A DNA stretch of 64,000 nucleotides from JACKCR01 sp041390305 (GCA_041390305.1 JAWKQE010000015.1:1-64000), one strand, 5' to 3'; shown: positions 34,476 through 44,238, counted from the stretch's first letter. Notes: generated from the letters alone by a model not told the origin. A program made the numbers and translations.

Positions 34476-35528
34476 CGACGCGGTTCGGCGATCGCTCCCA
34501 TCCCCCAGATCATGACTACGGCGATTGGGGGTGGCTACTCGGGAACATCCGGTGATCCGTGCAAGCTGAACTATTTCAGTGGAACCTCTGCGGCCATGCC
34601 TCATGTGGCCGGTACGGCTGCCCTCTTCCTGAGCCACACAGACTATGCCACGAATGAGGACATCAGCGAGGTGTTGCTCCGAACCGCGAAGCCACTGGGG
34701 AGCCCTCTGAAGTTCGGACGCGGTTTCCTTCAGGCCGGTGACGCCCTCGAACTGATCGACGCACGTGCGCTCGTCCATGATTCCACGGCAACGATTGGCT
34801 CATCGACCATCGTCGACTCCTGCCGGGTGCAGAAGTTCCGTAACATCCGGCTTGCGGCGGCGGTTCCAGGCTCGCCCAACTTCATGGGAGAGACCTACCA
34901 GACCGTTCCTGCACACCTGCATCGCTACGAGACAACGGTCACTCTGGACGAGCACCTGGACTCGGGTGCATCCATCGAAGCGTGGGTTCGAGGCCTCCAG
35001 TCAATCGCTGCCCGGGACACCCTCGACTACGATGGGTACTTCGAACCCTACGTTGGTGAGGTCGATTCCATCGGCTGGAACACCGTGCGTCTCCGTGGCT
35101 ACACCTACGAGGTGCTGAACGCAACGTGCGACGCCACCCTGGGGTGGTATCCCCTCAAACTCCCCCTCGCTCCCCAATCCAGCTTCACCGTGTTTTCCTA
35201 CTCCTACCTTGCCGCCGACACGACGAGCGCCCGCGGACTCCCTGGTCCGCGATCCACCGTTTCCAACCGGGTCGCATTCGTCGGCTCCACTGCCGGTCGG
35301 ATCGTGTTCGAATCGAACGACGCGCACCTGGCGAAGCTCCTGATCTTCGATGCTGGCGGGCGGAGGTTGGCGACCGTCGCCGAGCACCGGTCGTCTGGGA
35401 CCGAGGGCAGGCACGTCGACTGGGCTGGTGTGGACGACAGCGGACGAACACTCCCAAGCGGTCACTACTTCGGAAGATTGGAGGTTGGCGATGAGGCCAT
35501 TCCGGTTCGTTTCGTCGTCGTCAGGTGA
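34476..35528 (+). pseudogene. subtilisin-like protease, 3' part with FlgD-like tail
   Basis: This fragment continues the subtilase frame after the IS element. The catalytic serine motif is FSGTSAAMPHVAGTAALF (Ser457 in restored numbering). The protease domain is followed by a ~170-residue beta-rich region and a degenerate FlgD-like tail (LIFDAGGRRL, VDWAGVDDSGR, PSGHYFGRL). It has no good start of its own. Its end overlaps the next gene by 38 bp, so the two probably formed one transcription unit. Confidence 0.88.
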
Positions 35529-37225
35529 GGAGTTCAGTGCGTCCGCGATCGGCGACGCCGCAACTCACCGTGTCGTACTCGCCACCCTGGTACTGATGGT
35601 AGTCCTCACGTCGTCAATCATTCCCGGAGCTGCCAGGGCGCAGGCCACCGAGTTCTGCTTCGGTTCCGCCGAGCTGCGGGAAGGCCGTACTCTTGCGGTT
35701 CTGGGCGAAACTTGGACCTTCGACCACGGAGGGCCCGACGCCTTCGAAGGGTGGACGGGCACGAAGCCGTGGGGACCGGTCGATCGGGAAGTGATCGGCT
35801 GGGCACACCTCGACGACTTCGCGGACGACGGGCTCCCTCCCGGGATGCCGATCATCGACGGTGAGGGGATGCTCTGGTGCGGAGTGCACGAGGCAACGGC
35901 GGACTCCCTCTGCTATATCTGCGGAATGGGGTACGGAGAGGGATGGTCCCAGCAGATGGTGAGCCCGCCGCTCCACTATAGCAGCGGTGCAGTGACCCTC
36001 AGCTTCGAGTACTGGAGAGCCCTAGGGGTAGGGCTGGTGTGGTCACTCGGGTACGCCGGGTGTATCGTCCGACGGGAGAGCGCAAGCTTCGGTGGTAGTC
36101 CCGACGCTCCGATCGAGTACGAGTTTACGATCCCGGCGTCCGAGTTCGCGGACTGCCCAGCGGACTCGTTTCTCCTCAGTGTGGCTGTCGCCGGTTCCTC
36201 GCCGGGTGACTCGGACTGCACGTATGACACCCAGTACGGTGCCTTTGGTGTGGACAATGTGGTCCTGTCAGGTGGCGTTTCCTCGACATTCGACTTCTGA
36301 AGGTGGGCCGCAGGGATGGGCGTTTGGTGGGCTGTTCGACAATGGAAACTACGGTCCTCCCGGGGTCCACGTCGGGCCTCGCGATCTCGGCTCCTACCCT
36401 GCAGGCTACGACCAATGGCTGGACTGTCCGCTTGAAGGCAACGTTCTCGGCTACCACAACGTCGAGGGTGGCTTCTCCTACTACTTCCGGACTTCGCGTA
36501 CACGCCGGTGATCGATCTCACCGAACTGTATCTCCTCACCCTCGAGGATCTCACGCTCCGACTCGATCAGCTCCAGGACTACGACCTTCCGTACTACGAT
36601 CCGGGGATCCATCGTTGGACACGCGTCCGGTTCTATCCCGACACTTGCTCCGTGACTGGCAGAGTCCAGTGGAGTGAGTGGCACCTCACAGACCTTGAGA
36701 GTCTCGGGGCGTGGCCGCCTGCGAGGGCGTGGTCGTTCCTTTGCTCGAGGACATCCATACAGGGGAGCCAGTGTTCACATCGGTCCCGGACTCCTTCAGG
36801 TGGGTATCGAGATCGAGGTCTGTCGAGGTTGCGGTATCGGCGATGATGACCCGTCCAACGTTACACCGTTCTTCGACAACCTCCAGGTGTGCGTCACGGG
36901 TGCTTCGTTGTCGGGTGTCGAGTCAGGACCGCCGGTTCTGGCAGGCGACGGGTGGCTAACGTTCGTAGGCCCGAATCCCCTGGGTACGACGTCGGCTCTT
37001 CACCTCCGGCTGGGCGCAACAGGCCCCGTGGAGGTAACGATCTTTGCGCCTTCCGGCCGGCGGGTATCTGCCTTCCGACAGGAGGTACTCGCTCCCGGGG
37101 AGGTCACCGTTCCGATCGGTGAGCTCCTGGAGTCGCCGGGCCGGCCAATCCCAAGCGGCTCGTATCTCCTTCAGGTCCGGGCGGGAGGCCTGTCCGCGTC
37201 GCGGAAGGTCGTGATCGCGCGGTGA
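35491..37225 (+). pseudogene. decayed paralogue of the 165-3392 surface protein
   Basis: The ATG at 35491 follows GGAGGTTGGCG; a signal peptide (VVLATLVLMVVLTSSIIPGAARA) and the domain signature LAVLGETWTFDHGGPDAFEGW match the intact protein at 165-3392. The first frame stops at 36300, but homologous sequence goes on in other frames. An extra T near 36297 leads to EGGPQGWAFGGLFDNG. A missing C near 36487-36490 leads to PDFAYTPVIDLTELY. Two further -1 shifts between about 36705 and 36790 lead to VHIGPGLLQVGIEIEVCRGC. The last frame ends at 37225 in a FlgD-like tail (IFAPSGRRV, PIPSGSYLLQV). Four shifts in 1.2 kb indicate decay unless read quality is poor here. Confidence 0.8.
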
Positions 37226-37226
37226 C

Positions 37227-37451
37227 GCAGCCGCCGAAGGTGTATGCCGGGTCTCGCTTGCACTTCCGTTGGGGTCGGATGCGAAGGTGATCGACGTGAC
37301 CGGCCGAATGCGCGTGACCCTCCAGGGAAACGGCACAGGGATCGTCGACTGGGACTTGACCGACAGCCGTGGAGCTCGCCTCGAGAGTGGAGTGTTCTGG
37401 GTCACGAGTGGGAACCGGCGCGCTCGCATCGTCGTCGTGATACAGGACTGA
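37227..37451 (+). pseudogene. orphan C-terminal sorting-domain fragment
   Basis: A frame without a start encodes a C-terminal domain remnant: VIDVTGRMRVTL, then GTGIVDWDLTDSRGARLESGVFWVTSG and a terminal RIVVVIQD. This is the FlgD-like tail pattern (DxxGR, W, G.....SG.Y). It begins just after the stop of the decayed paralogue, so it is either the end of a further lost gene or a duplicated tail. Confidence 0.65.
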
Positions 37452-37486
37452 CCTTCAACCGACGACCGAACTCCACCGTTCGAAAC

Positions 37487-37521
37487 GAGGAGACGGATGA
37501 CCACCGGCCACCCGTCTCCTC
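37487..37521. terminator. 10-bp stem-loop downstream of the degraded locus
   Basis: GAGGAGACGG (37487-37496) pairs perfectly with CCGTCTCCTC (37512-37521) across a 15-nt loop, 36 nt after the stop at 37451 and between convergent units. There is no clear U-tract on either strand next to it, although a run of seven A lies near 37608-37614. Confidence 0.45.
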
Positions 37522-37621
37522 TCGAGGAAGGTCGAGATCCAACGCACTCTGCCTGCCGGGGCGTTCTTGCGTGCGACCTCTCCCCTCCGGCTTGGGGCGG
37601 CCCGGAAAAAAACGGGGCTCC

Positions 37622-39535
37622 TCAAGGTCGATAGTGCAGCTTCCCTCCACTCACGTGGCCGCTCCGCTCGTACCGGTAGAAGTAGACGCCGGACGAACTC
37701 CCGGTTGGCGGCAGGAACGTCCGCGAGTGGAGGCCGCGGGAGAAAACTTCGTTCGCGAGCCGGGAGACGCGTCGACCCGCCAGGTCGAAGACGTCGAGCG
37801 TGACCCAGGCGTCCTCGGCGAGGGAGAAGGTGAGTTCGGTCATCGAGTCGAACGGATTCGGGCGCGCAACGGCCTGGTCGACTCCCCAGGGATGGTGCGA
37901 TCCGTTCCCTAGGCCACCGGAGTCGGGCCCGGAGCCTGAGCCGTCCGAACCGTCGCCCGAACCGGGCTCGACCGACGACGCCGTCTGCCCTTCCGTCAGG
38001 ACGAGATGCTGGTCCACCGCAACGGCGGCGAACCGGTCGACGGTGCCGCTCGGCCAGTCGATCCAGAGTTCATCGACCGTGGTCGCGGCACCGAGACCGA
38101 AGTGGAGTTCGAGGTTCTGTCCGCAGTAGCCGTTCTGGCCCTCGACGACGCGGACCTGGGTGACGACGCCGTCCCCGAGGTTCGCGACGGCACGGACCTT
38201 CGCCCCGATGCCGGAGCCGTTCGACTCGGTGCCGACGAGCCGGAGCGTGAGCCAGTGATTCCCGTTGGATTCGTCGTTCCGGTAGAGCGCGTTGTTCTCG
38301 GACTCACCGAACGTCCGGGCCTGGAAGATGTCGAGATCGCCGTCCCGGTCGTAGTCGCCCCACGCGAACCCGTACGTGTAACCGAGGTCCGTGACGAGCG
38401 GGATGTCGGCTACGCGGACGAAGGAGAGGCTCCCCGTCTCCCGGAGCTGATTCGTGAAGAGACGGTTCGTCTTGGCCGCACCGCCGTAGGACGCGGTGGT
38501 GAAGAGGTCCAGGTCCCCGTCGTTGTCGTAGTCCCCCCAACCGCTACAGGCCTCGAACCCGCCGCTCGTCACGAGGACGTCGGTCGTGTTGCGGGTGAAC
38601 GTCCCATCTCCGTCGTTGAGGAAGAGAAAGTCGTTCTGGTTCCCCCAGTTTCCGACGTAGGCATCGAGGTCGCCGTCGTTGTCGATGTCGCCCCAGCTCG
38701 CGGTCCAGGAGCTTCCCGCCGTGCTCACGATCGGATCGCCCGACACCGGAGTGAAGGTGCCGTCGCCTTCGTTGCGGTAGAGGTTCTGGAGTTGGTTCGA
38801 CTCGTTGACGACGAAGAGATCCTGATCGCCGTCATCATCGTAGTCGACCCAGTTGACTCCGCGGGTCGTACGCGGATCGGTCGTGACGTTCGGGATGTCC
38901 ACCTGCGTGAACGAGCCCGCGCCGTCGTTGTGGTAGAGGAGGTTCGGGACGAGACCGCTCTGGCCGCTGTTCGCTACGTAGAGGTCGAGCCAACCGTCGC
39001 CATCGTAGTCGCCCCAGGAGCACGTCTCGGAGTAGGTGCCGATGTTCGCCTGCGGCTCGGTCGTGTTCTTGACGAAACCGCCCGCGCCGTCGCCGAGGTA
39101 GAAGAGGTTGAGGTCGCCGTACCACGTCACGACCATCGCATCGAGATCCCCGTCGTTGTCGATGTCACCGAAGCTCGCGCCGTCCGCCTTCGCGAGGTCC
39201 TGCACGATCGGATCGCTCGTCACCTTCGTGAACGTCCAGTTCGGCGCGCCGTCGTTGAGATAGAGGAACGCCGCCTCCCCGTCCTCGTGCCCGTTCGTGA
39301 CGAACAGGTCGAGGTCGCCGTCCGCGTCCACGTCGACCCAGTTGACGCTCCGCGACGCCCCGAGGTCGTTCACGTGCGGACCGTCCGTGATCCGGGTGAA
39401 CGACTGGGCATGCGCGGCGGCCACAGCCAGCGTCGACACGAGTGCAGCGTTGACCGCCAGTGTGAGCACGGAGGACAACACAGCCTCCACGACGGACGTC
39501 CCGCCGGGGCAGAAGGGTCTTTCAGTCTCGGTCAT
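37622..39535 (-). CDS. secreted FG-GAP / ASPIC-UnbV protein with FlgD-like tail
   Basis: The product has 637 residues; the ATG at 39535 follows GGGAGGCG. A signal region (VLTLAVNAALVSTLAVAAAHA) is followed by six or seven VCBS/FG-GAP repeats, each with a D-x-D-x-D-G calcium loop such as WVDVDADGDLDLFV, FGDIDNDGDLDAMV and WGDYDRDGDLDIF. Then comes an ASPIC/UnbV (CRTAC1) domain: NHWLTLRLVGTESNGSGIGAKVR, LELHFGLGAATTVDELWIDWPSG. After a Gly/Ser-rich linker the end is a FlgD-like domain (VFDLAGRRVSRL, SSGVYFYRY). It is likely exported to the surface, with a calcium-stabilised propeller. Confidence 0.87.
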   Translation of the reverse strand: MTETERPFCPGGTSVVEAVLSSVLTLAVNAALVSTLAVAAAHAQSFTRITDGPHVNDLGASRSVNWVDVDADGDLDLFVTNGHEDGEAAFLYLNDGAPNWTFTKVTSDPIVQDLAKADGASFGDIDNDGDLDAMVVTWYGDLNLFYLGDGAGGFVKNTTEPQANIGTYSETCSWGDYDGDGWLDLYVANSGQSGLVPNLLYHNDGAGSFTQVDIPNVTTDPRTTRGVNWVDYDDDGDQDLFVVNESNQLQNLYRNEGDGTFTPVSGDPIVSTAGSSWTASWGDIDNDGDLDAYVGNWGNQNDFLFLNDGDGTFTRNTTDVLVTSGGFEACSGWGDYDNDGDLDLFTTASYGGAAKTNRLFTNQLRETGSLSFVRVADIPLVTDLGYTYGFAWGDYDRDGDLDIFQARTFGESENNALYRNDESNGNHWLTLRLVGTESNGSGIGAKVRAVANLGDGVVTQVRVVEGQNGYCGQNLELHFGLGAATTVDELWIDWPSGTVDRFAAVAVDQHLVLTEGQTASSVEPGSGDGSDGSGSGPDSGGLGNGSHHPWGVDQAVARPNPFDSMTELTFSLAEDAWVTLDVFDLAGRRVSRLANEVFSRGLHSRTFLPPTGSSSGVYFYRYERSGHVSGGKLHYRP

Positions 39536-39897
39536 TCGGTTCGCCTCCCGTTTGTGGGCATCTCGTCCACCCCGGTCGAGACTCACCATAGGACGAAGCC
39601 GCGACAGAGAAAGCGGGGTGCGACGAGCGACCCGGATCGTGCGGTGAGTGGCGGGAGTAGGAGGCTCAAACGGAGCGGTGAGTCACCACGGAGAAGGAGA
39701 GGCAGGACGGGCAACGCGGGAACGGTCCAGACTTCCGGCATGGCAGCGTAGCGATCCGCCGAGGTCAGACCAGGCGACAGACCGGCGACGATTGCGGTAT
39801 CGTGGACACCTCGCGGCGAGTCTCCCGCGAAGGTCCCGAGTCCCGCAGCCGCAAAGCGCCGGACGGCGTCGTTCGTCCCGTGCGTCGGAGGTGAGCG
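39536..39897. other. intergenic region between divergent genes
   Basis: This stretch of 362 bases lies between the UnbV-protein start and the HIT-protein start. It must hold both promoters. No repeat, hairpin or RNA gene stood out. Confidence 0.35.
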
Positions 39898-40410
39898 ATG
39901 ACGAACCCATCCGTCCCCGAAGGAATCGCGAAGGCACGAGCCGGTGCCAACCCCGCCGTCGTCTGCCGCCTACCGTCCGGCTGGGTGCTGCTCGGGGACA
40001 GCCAGTTTCTCCCCGGATACTGTATGCTCTATGCCGACCCGGTGGCGGAGAGCCTCAACACGATCAGCGGCTGGGAGAGAGCGCAGTTCCTCGAGGACCT
40101 CAGCCTCGTCGGGGACGCCGTCCTCTCCGTGACGAGCGCGCGCCGGATGAACTACTCGATCCTCGGCAACGTCCTTCCCGTCCTCCATGGCCACGCGTTC
40201 CCCCGCTACGACACGGAGGACGAGGCGTTCCGCACCGGACCAATCTGGCTCTACCCCGACGCGAAGCGCAACGAACGCCCCTTCGACCCCGTGAGGGACG
40301 CGCCGCTCATGAAGCGGATCCACGACAGGCTGGTGGAACTCGAAGCCAAGGTCGCGGGGCAGACCTACCCCTGGCAGGTCGTGCTCGGACTCGCGCCGAA
40401 GACGGAGTGA
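39898..40410 (+). CDS. HIT-like nucleotide-binding protein
   Basis: The product has 170 residues, starting at the ATG after GGAGGTGAGCG. The HIT-like core reads LLGDSQFLPGYCMLYADP, then NYSILGNVLPVLHGHAFPRY. His97 and His99 match the second and third histidines of the H-x-H-x-H motif; the first position is Val95. The rest of the chain (WLYPDAKRNERPFDP, then a C-terminal helix) is typical of a distinct HIT-like clade. HIT enzymes hydrolyse or transfer nucleotides through the middle His. The exact substrate is unknown. It is a single gene, convergent with the lipoprotein gene. Confidence 0.75.
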   Translation: MTNPSVPEGIAKARAGANPAVVCRLPSGWVLLGDSQFLPGYCMLYADPVAESLNTISGWERAQFLEDLSLVGDAVLSVTSARRMNYSILGNVLPVLHGHAFPRYDTEDEAFRTGPIWLYPDAKRNERPFDPVRDAPLMKRIHDRLVELEAKVAGQTYPWQVVLGLAPKTE

Positions 40411-40443
40411 GGAAGACGCCAAGCCGACGCGGCCGCACCTACC

Positions 40444-40496
40444 ACATCCACGTTGGATGTGATCTGCAGCGTAACGCCGCCGGGTGCGGCGCTACG
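40444..40496. terminator. palindrome plus GC-rich hairpin between convergent genes
   Basis: ACATCCA/TGGATGT (40444-40460, 3-nt centre) is followed by a hairpin pairing 40470-40480 with 40486-40496 (GCGTAACGCCGC region with GCGGCGCTACG, one mismatch). They lie in the 116-bp gap between convergent stops. The hairpin may terminate transcription; the palindrome recurs almost exactly at 44371. Confidence 0.45.
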
Positions 40497-40526
40497 TCGC
40501 AATCGAGCACACACCAACCGCCGCCG

Positions 40527-41819
40527 CTACTCCGTCCTTCCGACCAGGAGCCGCGCCGCGTCACTCCGCGCGCGGGTGACGTCGCGCACCACGGCGGCGC
40601 GGGCGTCCGCAAAGCCGTCGCCCTCCGCGACCAGCCAGACGCCGACGACGGTCTCGCTTCCTCCCGGTTCGATCGTGAACGGTCCGCTCGAGATGATGCC
40701 GCGGACGTCGCGCGGTGGATCGTCGATCCAGCCGGTTCCGGTGGCGGGATCTCCGTCCACCGCGAAGAGCGTCTCCGTCTGCGTCGACGGATCGATCATC
40801 GGTTCGCCGAGGTTCGTGAGTCCACGCAGGGTCCAGTACACCTGGGTCGGGCCGGACACGTTCGTCTCGCCGTAGAGATCGTGCGCGTTCTTCCACATGA
40901 GGCGGTGGGAGGTCACGCCGTGAGCGGGAACTCCCTCGGTCGGCGTGCTGACGAATGCGAATGCGGACATCCACTGCGGCTGGTCCATGCCCCACTCTCC
41001 GGCGTAGGTGACGGTGATCCCCTCGTCCCGGAGATACATGGTCCGGTTCCCTCCGACGCCGCCCTGCCCGAACGTGAGGTCGGAGTCCGAATAGAGCGCG
41101 ACATAGACATCCTCCCACGTCTCCGTGGACGCATTGTGGATGTCGTAGCGAAGGAAGAGCACGTTGTCGAGCTCCTCGTCCGCGAAGCCAAAGAGGCTCA
41201 TCCCGATCTCGATCCCCTCGAGCGGCAGTCCCACGGCTCCGGACAGCTGGCCGTCGGTCGCGGTGCGGAGCGCGGACCAGACCATCCTGTCCCCGTAGAG
41301 CACCGGCTCGCCGTTCCCGTTCGTGGGATAGCCCGCCGCGATCGGCCACTCGATCTCGTCGTTGGCGAGGTGGTCGGGCGTCACGACGTAGGGGCCGATC
41401 GGCGACTCACCGACCATGCTCGAGTAGTTGCTCCAGCGGTCGCTTCCGGTCCAGGAGAGGTTCGCGTGGGGGAAACCACCGACGTTTGCGCCGATCCAGA
41501 GGGAGGCGAGGAAGATCGAGTAGCACTCCCGGTCGATCCGGCGTCCCTCGGTGAGCAGTCCCCGCCGGTCGACTTCCACGTGGAGGTCCGCGACTTCGAG
41601 GACCGCGAGCTCCTCTGCCACCAGGTCAGGCGGCCCCGGCGGGTCCGGCGCTGCGGGATCGTCGTCGCCGCATCCGATCCAGAGGAGGCTGGAGAGCGGG
41701 AGAACCCACCGGACGGCGCAGGTCCGCGGCGATCGGGCCGCGCGTTGGCCTGACTGATCGAAGCTACGTGCGTGCGTGTGGAACGTACGGGAGCCGGAGG
41801 AGGCGGTGCGGTGAACCAT
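40527..41819 (-). CDS. secreted lipoprotein of unknown function
   Basis: The product has 430 residues; the ATG at 41819 follows AAAGGAG. An N-terminal hydrophobic segment ends in LSSLLWIGCGDDD, a lipobox-like site with Cys then acidic residues (W at -3 is atypical). The mature part is beta-rich, with a Pro/Ala/Asp linker first and many aromatic residues. A recurring style (SLFGFADEELDNVLFLRYDIHNAST, YVALYSDSDLTFG) resembles surface proteins common in Eisenbacteria-type genomes, but no named domain was recognised. There is no FlgD-like tail. It is divergent from the rqcH gene. Confidence 0.65.
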   Translation of the reverse strand: MVHRTASSGSRTFHTHARSFDQSGQRAARSPRTCAVRWVLPLSSLLWIGCGDDDPAAPDPPGPPDLVAEELAVLEVADLHVEVDRRGLLTEGRRIDRECYSIFLASLWIGANVGGFPHANLSWTGSDRWSNYSSMVGESPIGPYVVTPDHLANDEIEWPIAAGYPTNGNGEPVLYGDRMVWSALRTATDGQLSGAVGLPLEGIEIGMSLFGFADEELDNVLFLRYDIHNASTETWEDVYVALYSDSDLTFGQGGVGGNRTMYLRDEGITVTYAGEWGMDQPQWMSAFAFVSTPTEGVPAHGVTSHRLMWKNAHDLYGETNVSGPTQVYWTLRGLTNLGEPMIDPSTQTETLFAVDGDPATGTGWIDDPPRDVRGIISSGPFTIEPGGSETVVGVWLVAEGDGFADARAAVVRDVTRARSDAARLLVGRTE

Positions 41820-42075
41820 CGTCGTCTCCTTTGCTCGGCGGGAGGGGAACGCGAGCTATCTGTAGTGCAGCGGCCGTCCGCAGTCTACACCCGGGATCCT
41901 GCCGTGTAGATCGCGGATCACGACACCCGGTCCGGATCCCGCGATGGATCGGCTCGGCGGTGCACTCCACTCCCAAGACCGATCCGCTCCATCGATCCAT
42001 CCGCAATCTCCCGGCCACAACCTGGTATCCTCCCTCCTCGCTCGGAGCCGTACACCGGATTGGACACAGGAAGAC

Positions 42076-44238
42076 ATGGACGATCACGTCTTGGAACACG
42101 CCGCCCTCGCCCTGAGGAAGCGTCTCGTCTCCCCACTGCGCGTCGAGGGAACGGACCGGATGGGCGAACGCGCCTTCGCGCTCGTCGTCGACGACGGCGG
42201 ACGGCGGTCCCGTCTCGTCCTCGACGTCGACCCCGCGCACGCCACCCTCCACCTGGAGCCGGTGCCGAAGCGTGAAGAGTGGCGCGGTGGATTCGGTCAG
42301 CGGCTCCGCGGCGCGTTCCTGGTCGATGCACGGTTCGTCCCCGGGGATCGCCGGGTCGAACTCGACCTCGCGGTCCGCACGATTCAGCCGACGTTCCGGA
42401 TCGAAGCCGCGTGGCATGGCCGAGGTGGCAACCTCTGGCTCCTCGACCTCGGCGGACCCGGGAGTCGGCCCGGCACCAGCCCCACGACACCGAGAGTGCT
42501 GGAGAGACTCGTCGACATCGGCCCCGCGCCCGACGAAGAGTGGACGGAGACGACGCCGCCCGAGGACGACGGTCTCACAGCCGGCGACCTCGCGGCGCAT
42601 CTCGCCCGCTTCCCGCTCCGCCGCTGGGTGCGCGAACTCGCGAAGCGGCTCAGGATCTCGAGGCCGGCGGCTTGGCAGGCGCTCCACGACGCGCTGACGA
42701 ACACTACGGATCCGTCGATGCCAACGTCGGCACCGCTGGCGAACGCTGCCGATCCGTCGACGACCGCAGCAGACGTCGATTGGGAACGAGTGCTCGGCCG
42801 CACACAGGCGGGAGCCACGTCGAGCCACGCCTACCGGCTCTCCCCCTCCGCGCGGCTCTCGTTGCGCACCGCCGCATTCTCCGCATCCGAACTCGGTCTG
42901 CCCGAAGCCTGGGTCTCGATCGGCGCGCTCCCGGCGTTCGCCGCACACGAGGTGGACCGAGCCGAAGGCGCCGCCGATCCCAAGGAAGACGCAGGACGTC
43001 TCTTCTGGCTCCTCTCCCGCACCTATCGGCACCTGACGCGCGTCCAGGCGGACACGAAACGTCGTCAGGCGTACGAGACGCGGGTTCGAAACGAACGACG
43101 CCGGATCGAGCGGATCGGGGAGAGTCTTCGAAGCGAACTCTCGGACGAAGAAGGCCCGATGCTGCGGACGTGGGGCGAAGCGATCCTCTCCCACCTCCAC
43201 CAGGTGAAGAAGGGCGACACCCTCCTCACCTGCCCGAACCTGCACGACCCGGACGGTCCCGAACTCTCCATCCCTCTCGACCCGGCCCGATCCGCGACCG
43301 ACGTCGCGGAGTCGTACTTCAAGAGAGCGAGACGTTGGCAGAAGGGCAAGGAGATGCGTGAGACGCGGCTCGGTCACGTCGAACGCGCACTCGCCGGACT
43401 CGACGCGTTCGAGCAGGAGCTGTCGGCGCGCACTGCCGACGCTGCGCAGCCAGACGCCGAGCCCAATACCGACTCGGCCGCGCTTCCAACTCACGACGAG
43501 GTCGAAGCACGCCTCAAAGAAGCGATCGGCCCCTTCTACAAAGGCCCGCAGCCCGACCCGGCCGCCGGACTCGCCGGCGCGCGTCCATCCGGCCAGGGCG
43601 CCGGAGGCGGCTCCAGGGGCCGAGGCGGAAAGGGCGACCTGTCCGGCGCAGGCGGGGCGGGTTCGGGTACCGCAGGCGGCGGCTCGGACGGTACCGGCGA
43701 TTCGTCCGGCCGAGAGACCCGCGGCCCATCGAACCAATCGGGACGTGGCTCCTCAGGCCGCGCACAGAACGCCGCGTCCCAACGCGGAGGCGGCACCCAA
43801 GGCAGCGCCTCCGGCCCCGGCGGCAAGCGCGGCAGAGACGACTCGAAGTTCCGCCCCCGCACCTACACGACGTCGGACGGCTGGACCGTGATCGTCGGAC
43901 GCACGAACGTCGAGAACGACTACGTCACCATGAAGGTGGCGAAGCAGGACGACTACTGGTTCCACGCCCACGGCGTCCCCGGAAGCCACGTCGTCCTGAA
44001 GCGCGACGGCCGGAAGGACAACCCGAGCCGGAAGACGATCGAAGAGGCAGCAGCGATCGCCGCCTTCTACAGCAAAGCCCGCAACTCCGGCCGCGCCCCC
44101 GTGATCTACACGCTCAAGAAGTACGTGACCAAGCCGCGGAAGGCGAAGGCCGGTCTCGTCATGTGTACGCGGGAGACGTCGATCATGGTCAAGCCGATGA
44201 ACCCCGAGCCGGAGACGCCGCCGGAGTGGGAGGACTAG
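42076..44238 (+). CDS. rqcH: NFACT-family ribosome quality-control factor (RqcH-like)
   Basis: The product has 720 residues, starting after AGGAAG. The NFACT-N domain contains LRGAFLVDARFVPGDRRVELDL with the Asp91-Arg92 pair needed for Ala tailing in RqcH. A helical coiled-coil region spans about 310-450 (RQAYETRVRNERRRIERIGESL, then KGDTLLTCPNLH). The NFACT-R domain is near the C-terminus (DGWTVIVGRTN, DDYWFHAHGVPGSHVVLK, TLKKYVTKPRKAKAGLV). RqcH binds stalled 50S-peptidyl-tRNA and recruits Ala-tRNA. Unusual is a Gly/Ser/Arg-rich, probably disordered insertion at about 490-590 before NFACT-R. Single gene. Confidence 0.88.
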   Translation: MDDHVLEHAALALRKRLVSPLRVEGTDRMGERAFALVVDDGGRRSRLVLDVDPAHATLHLEPVPKREEWRGGFGQRLRGAFLVDARFVPGDRRVELDLAVRTIQPTFRIEAAWHGRGGNLWLLDLGGPGSRPGTSPTTPRVLERLVDIGPAPDEEWTETTPPEDDGLTAGDLAAHLARFPLRRWVRELAKRLRISRPAAWQALHDALTNTTDPSMPTSAPLANAADPSTTAADVDWERVLGRTQAGATSSHAYRLSPSARLSLRTAAFSASELGLPEAWVSIGALPAFAAHEVDRAEGAADPKEDAGRLFWLLSRTYRHLTRVQADTKRRQAYETRVRNERRRIERIGESLRSELSDEEGPMLRTWGEAILSHLHQVKKGDTLLTCPNLHDPDGPELSIPLDPARSATDVAESYFKRARRWQKGKEMRETRLGHVERALAGLDAFEQELSARTADAAQPDAEPNTDSAALPTHDEVEARLKEAIGPFYKGPQPDPAAGLAGARPSGQGAGGGSRGRGGKGDLSGAGGAGSGTAGGGSDGTGDSSGRETRGPSNQSGRGSSGRAQNAASQRGGGTQGSASGPGGKRGRDDSKFRPRTYTTSDGWTVIVGRTNVENDYVTMKVAKQDDYWFHAHGVPGSHVVLKRDGRKDNPSRKTIEEAAAIAAFYSKARNSGRAPVIYTLKKYVTKPRKAKAGLVMCTRETSIMVKPMNPEPETPPEWED

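Noticed and set aside
36508..37912. Separate small genes in the frames downstream of 36300
   Set aside because: Their translations join into one homologous protein across frameshifts or are antisense to the UnbV gene, so they are pieces of a pseudogene, not independent genes.
165..39535. Claim of a complete type IX secretion system
   Set aside because: Only tails and one PorV/PorQ-like protein are present in the window; the motor and translocon genes are not, so a full system cannot be stated.
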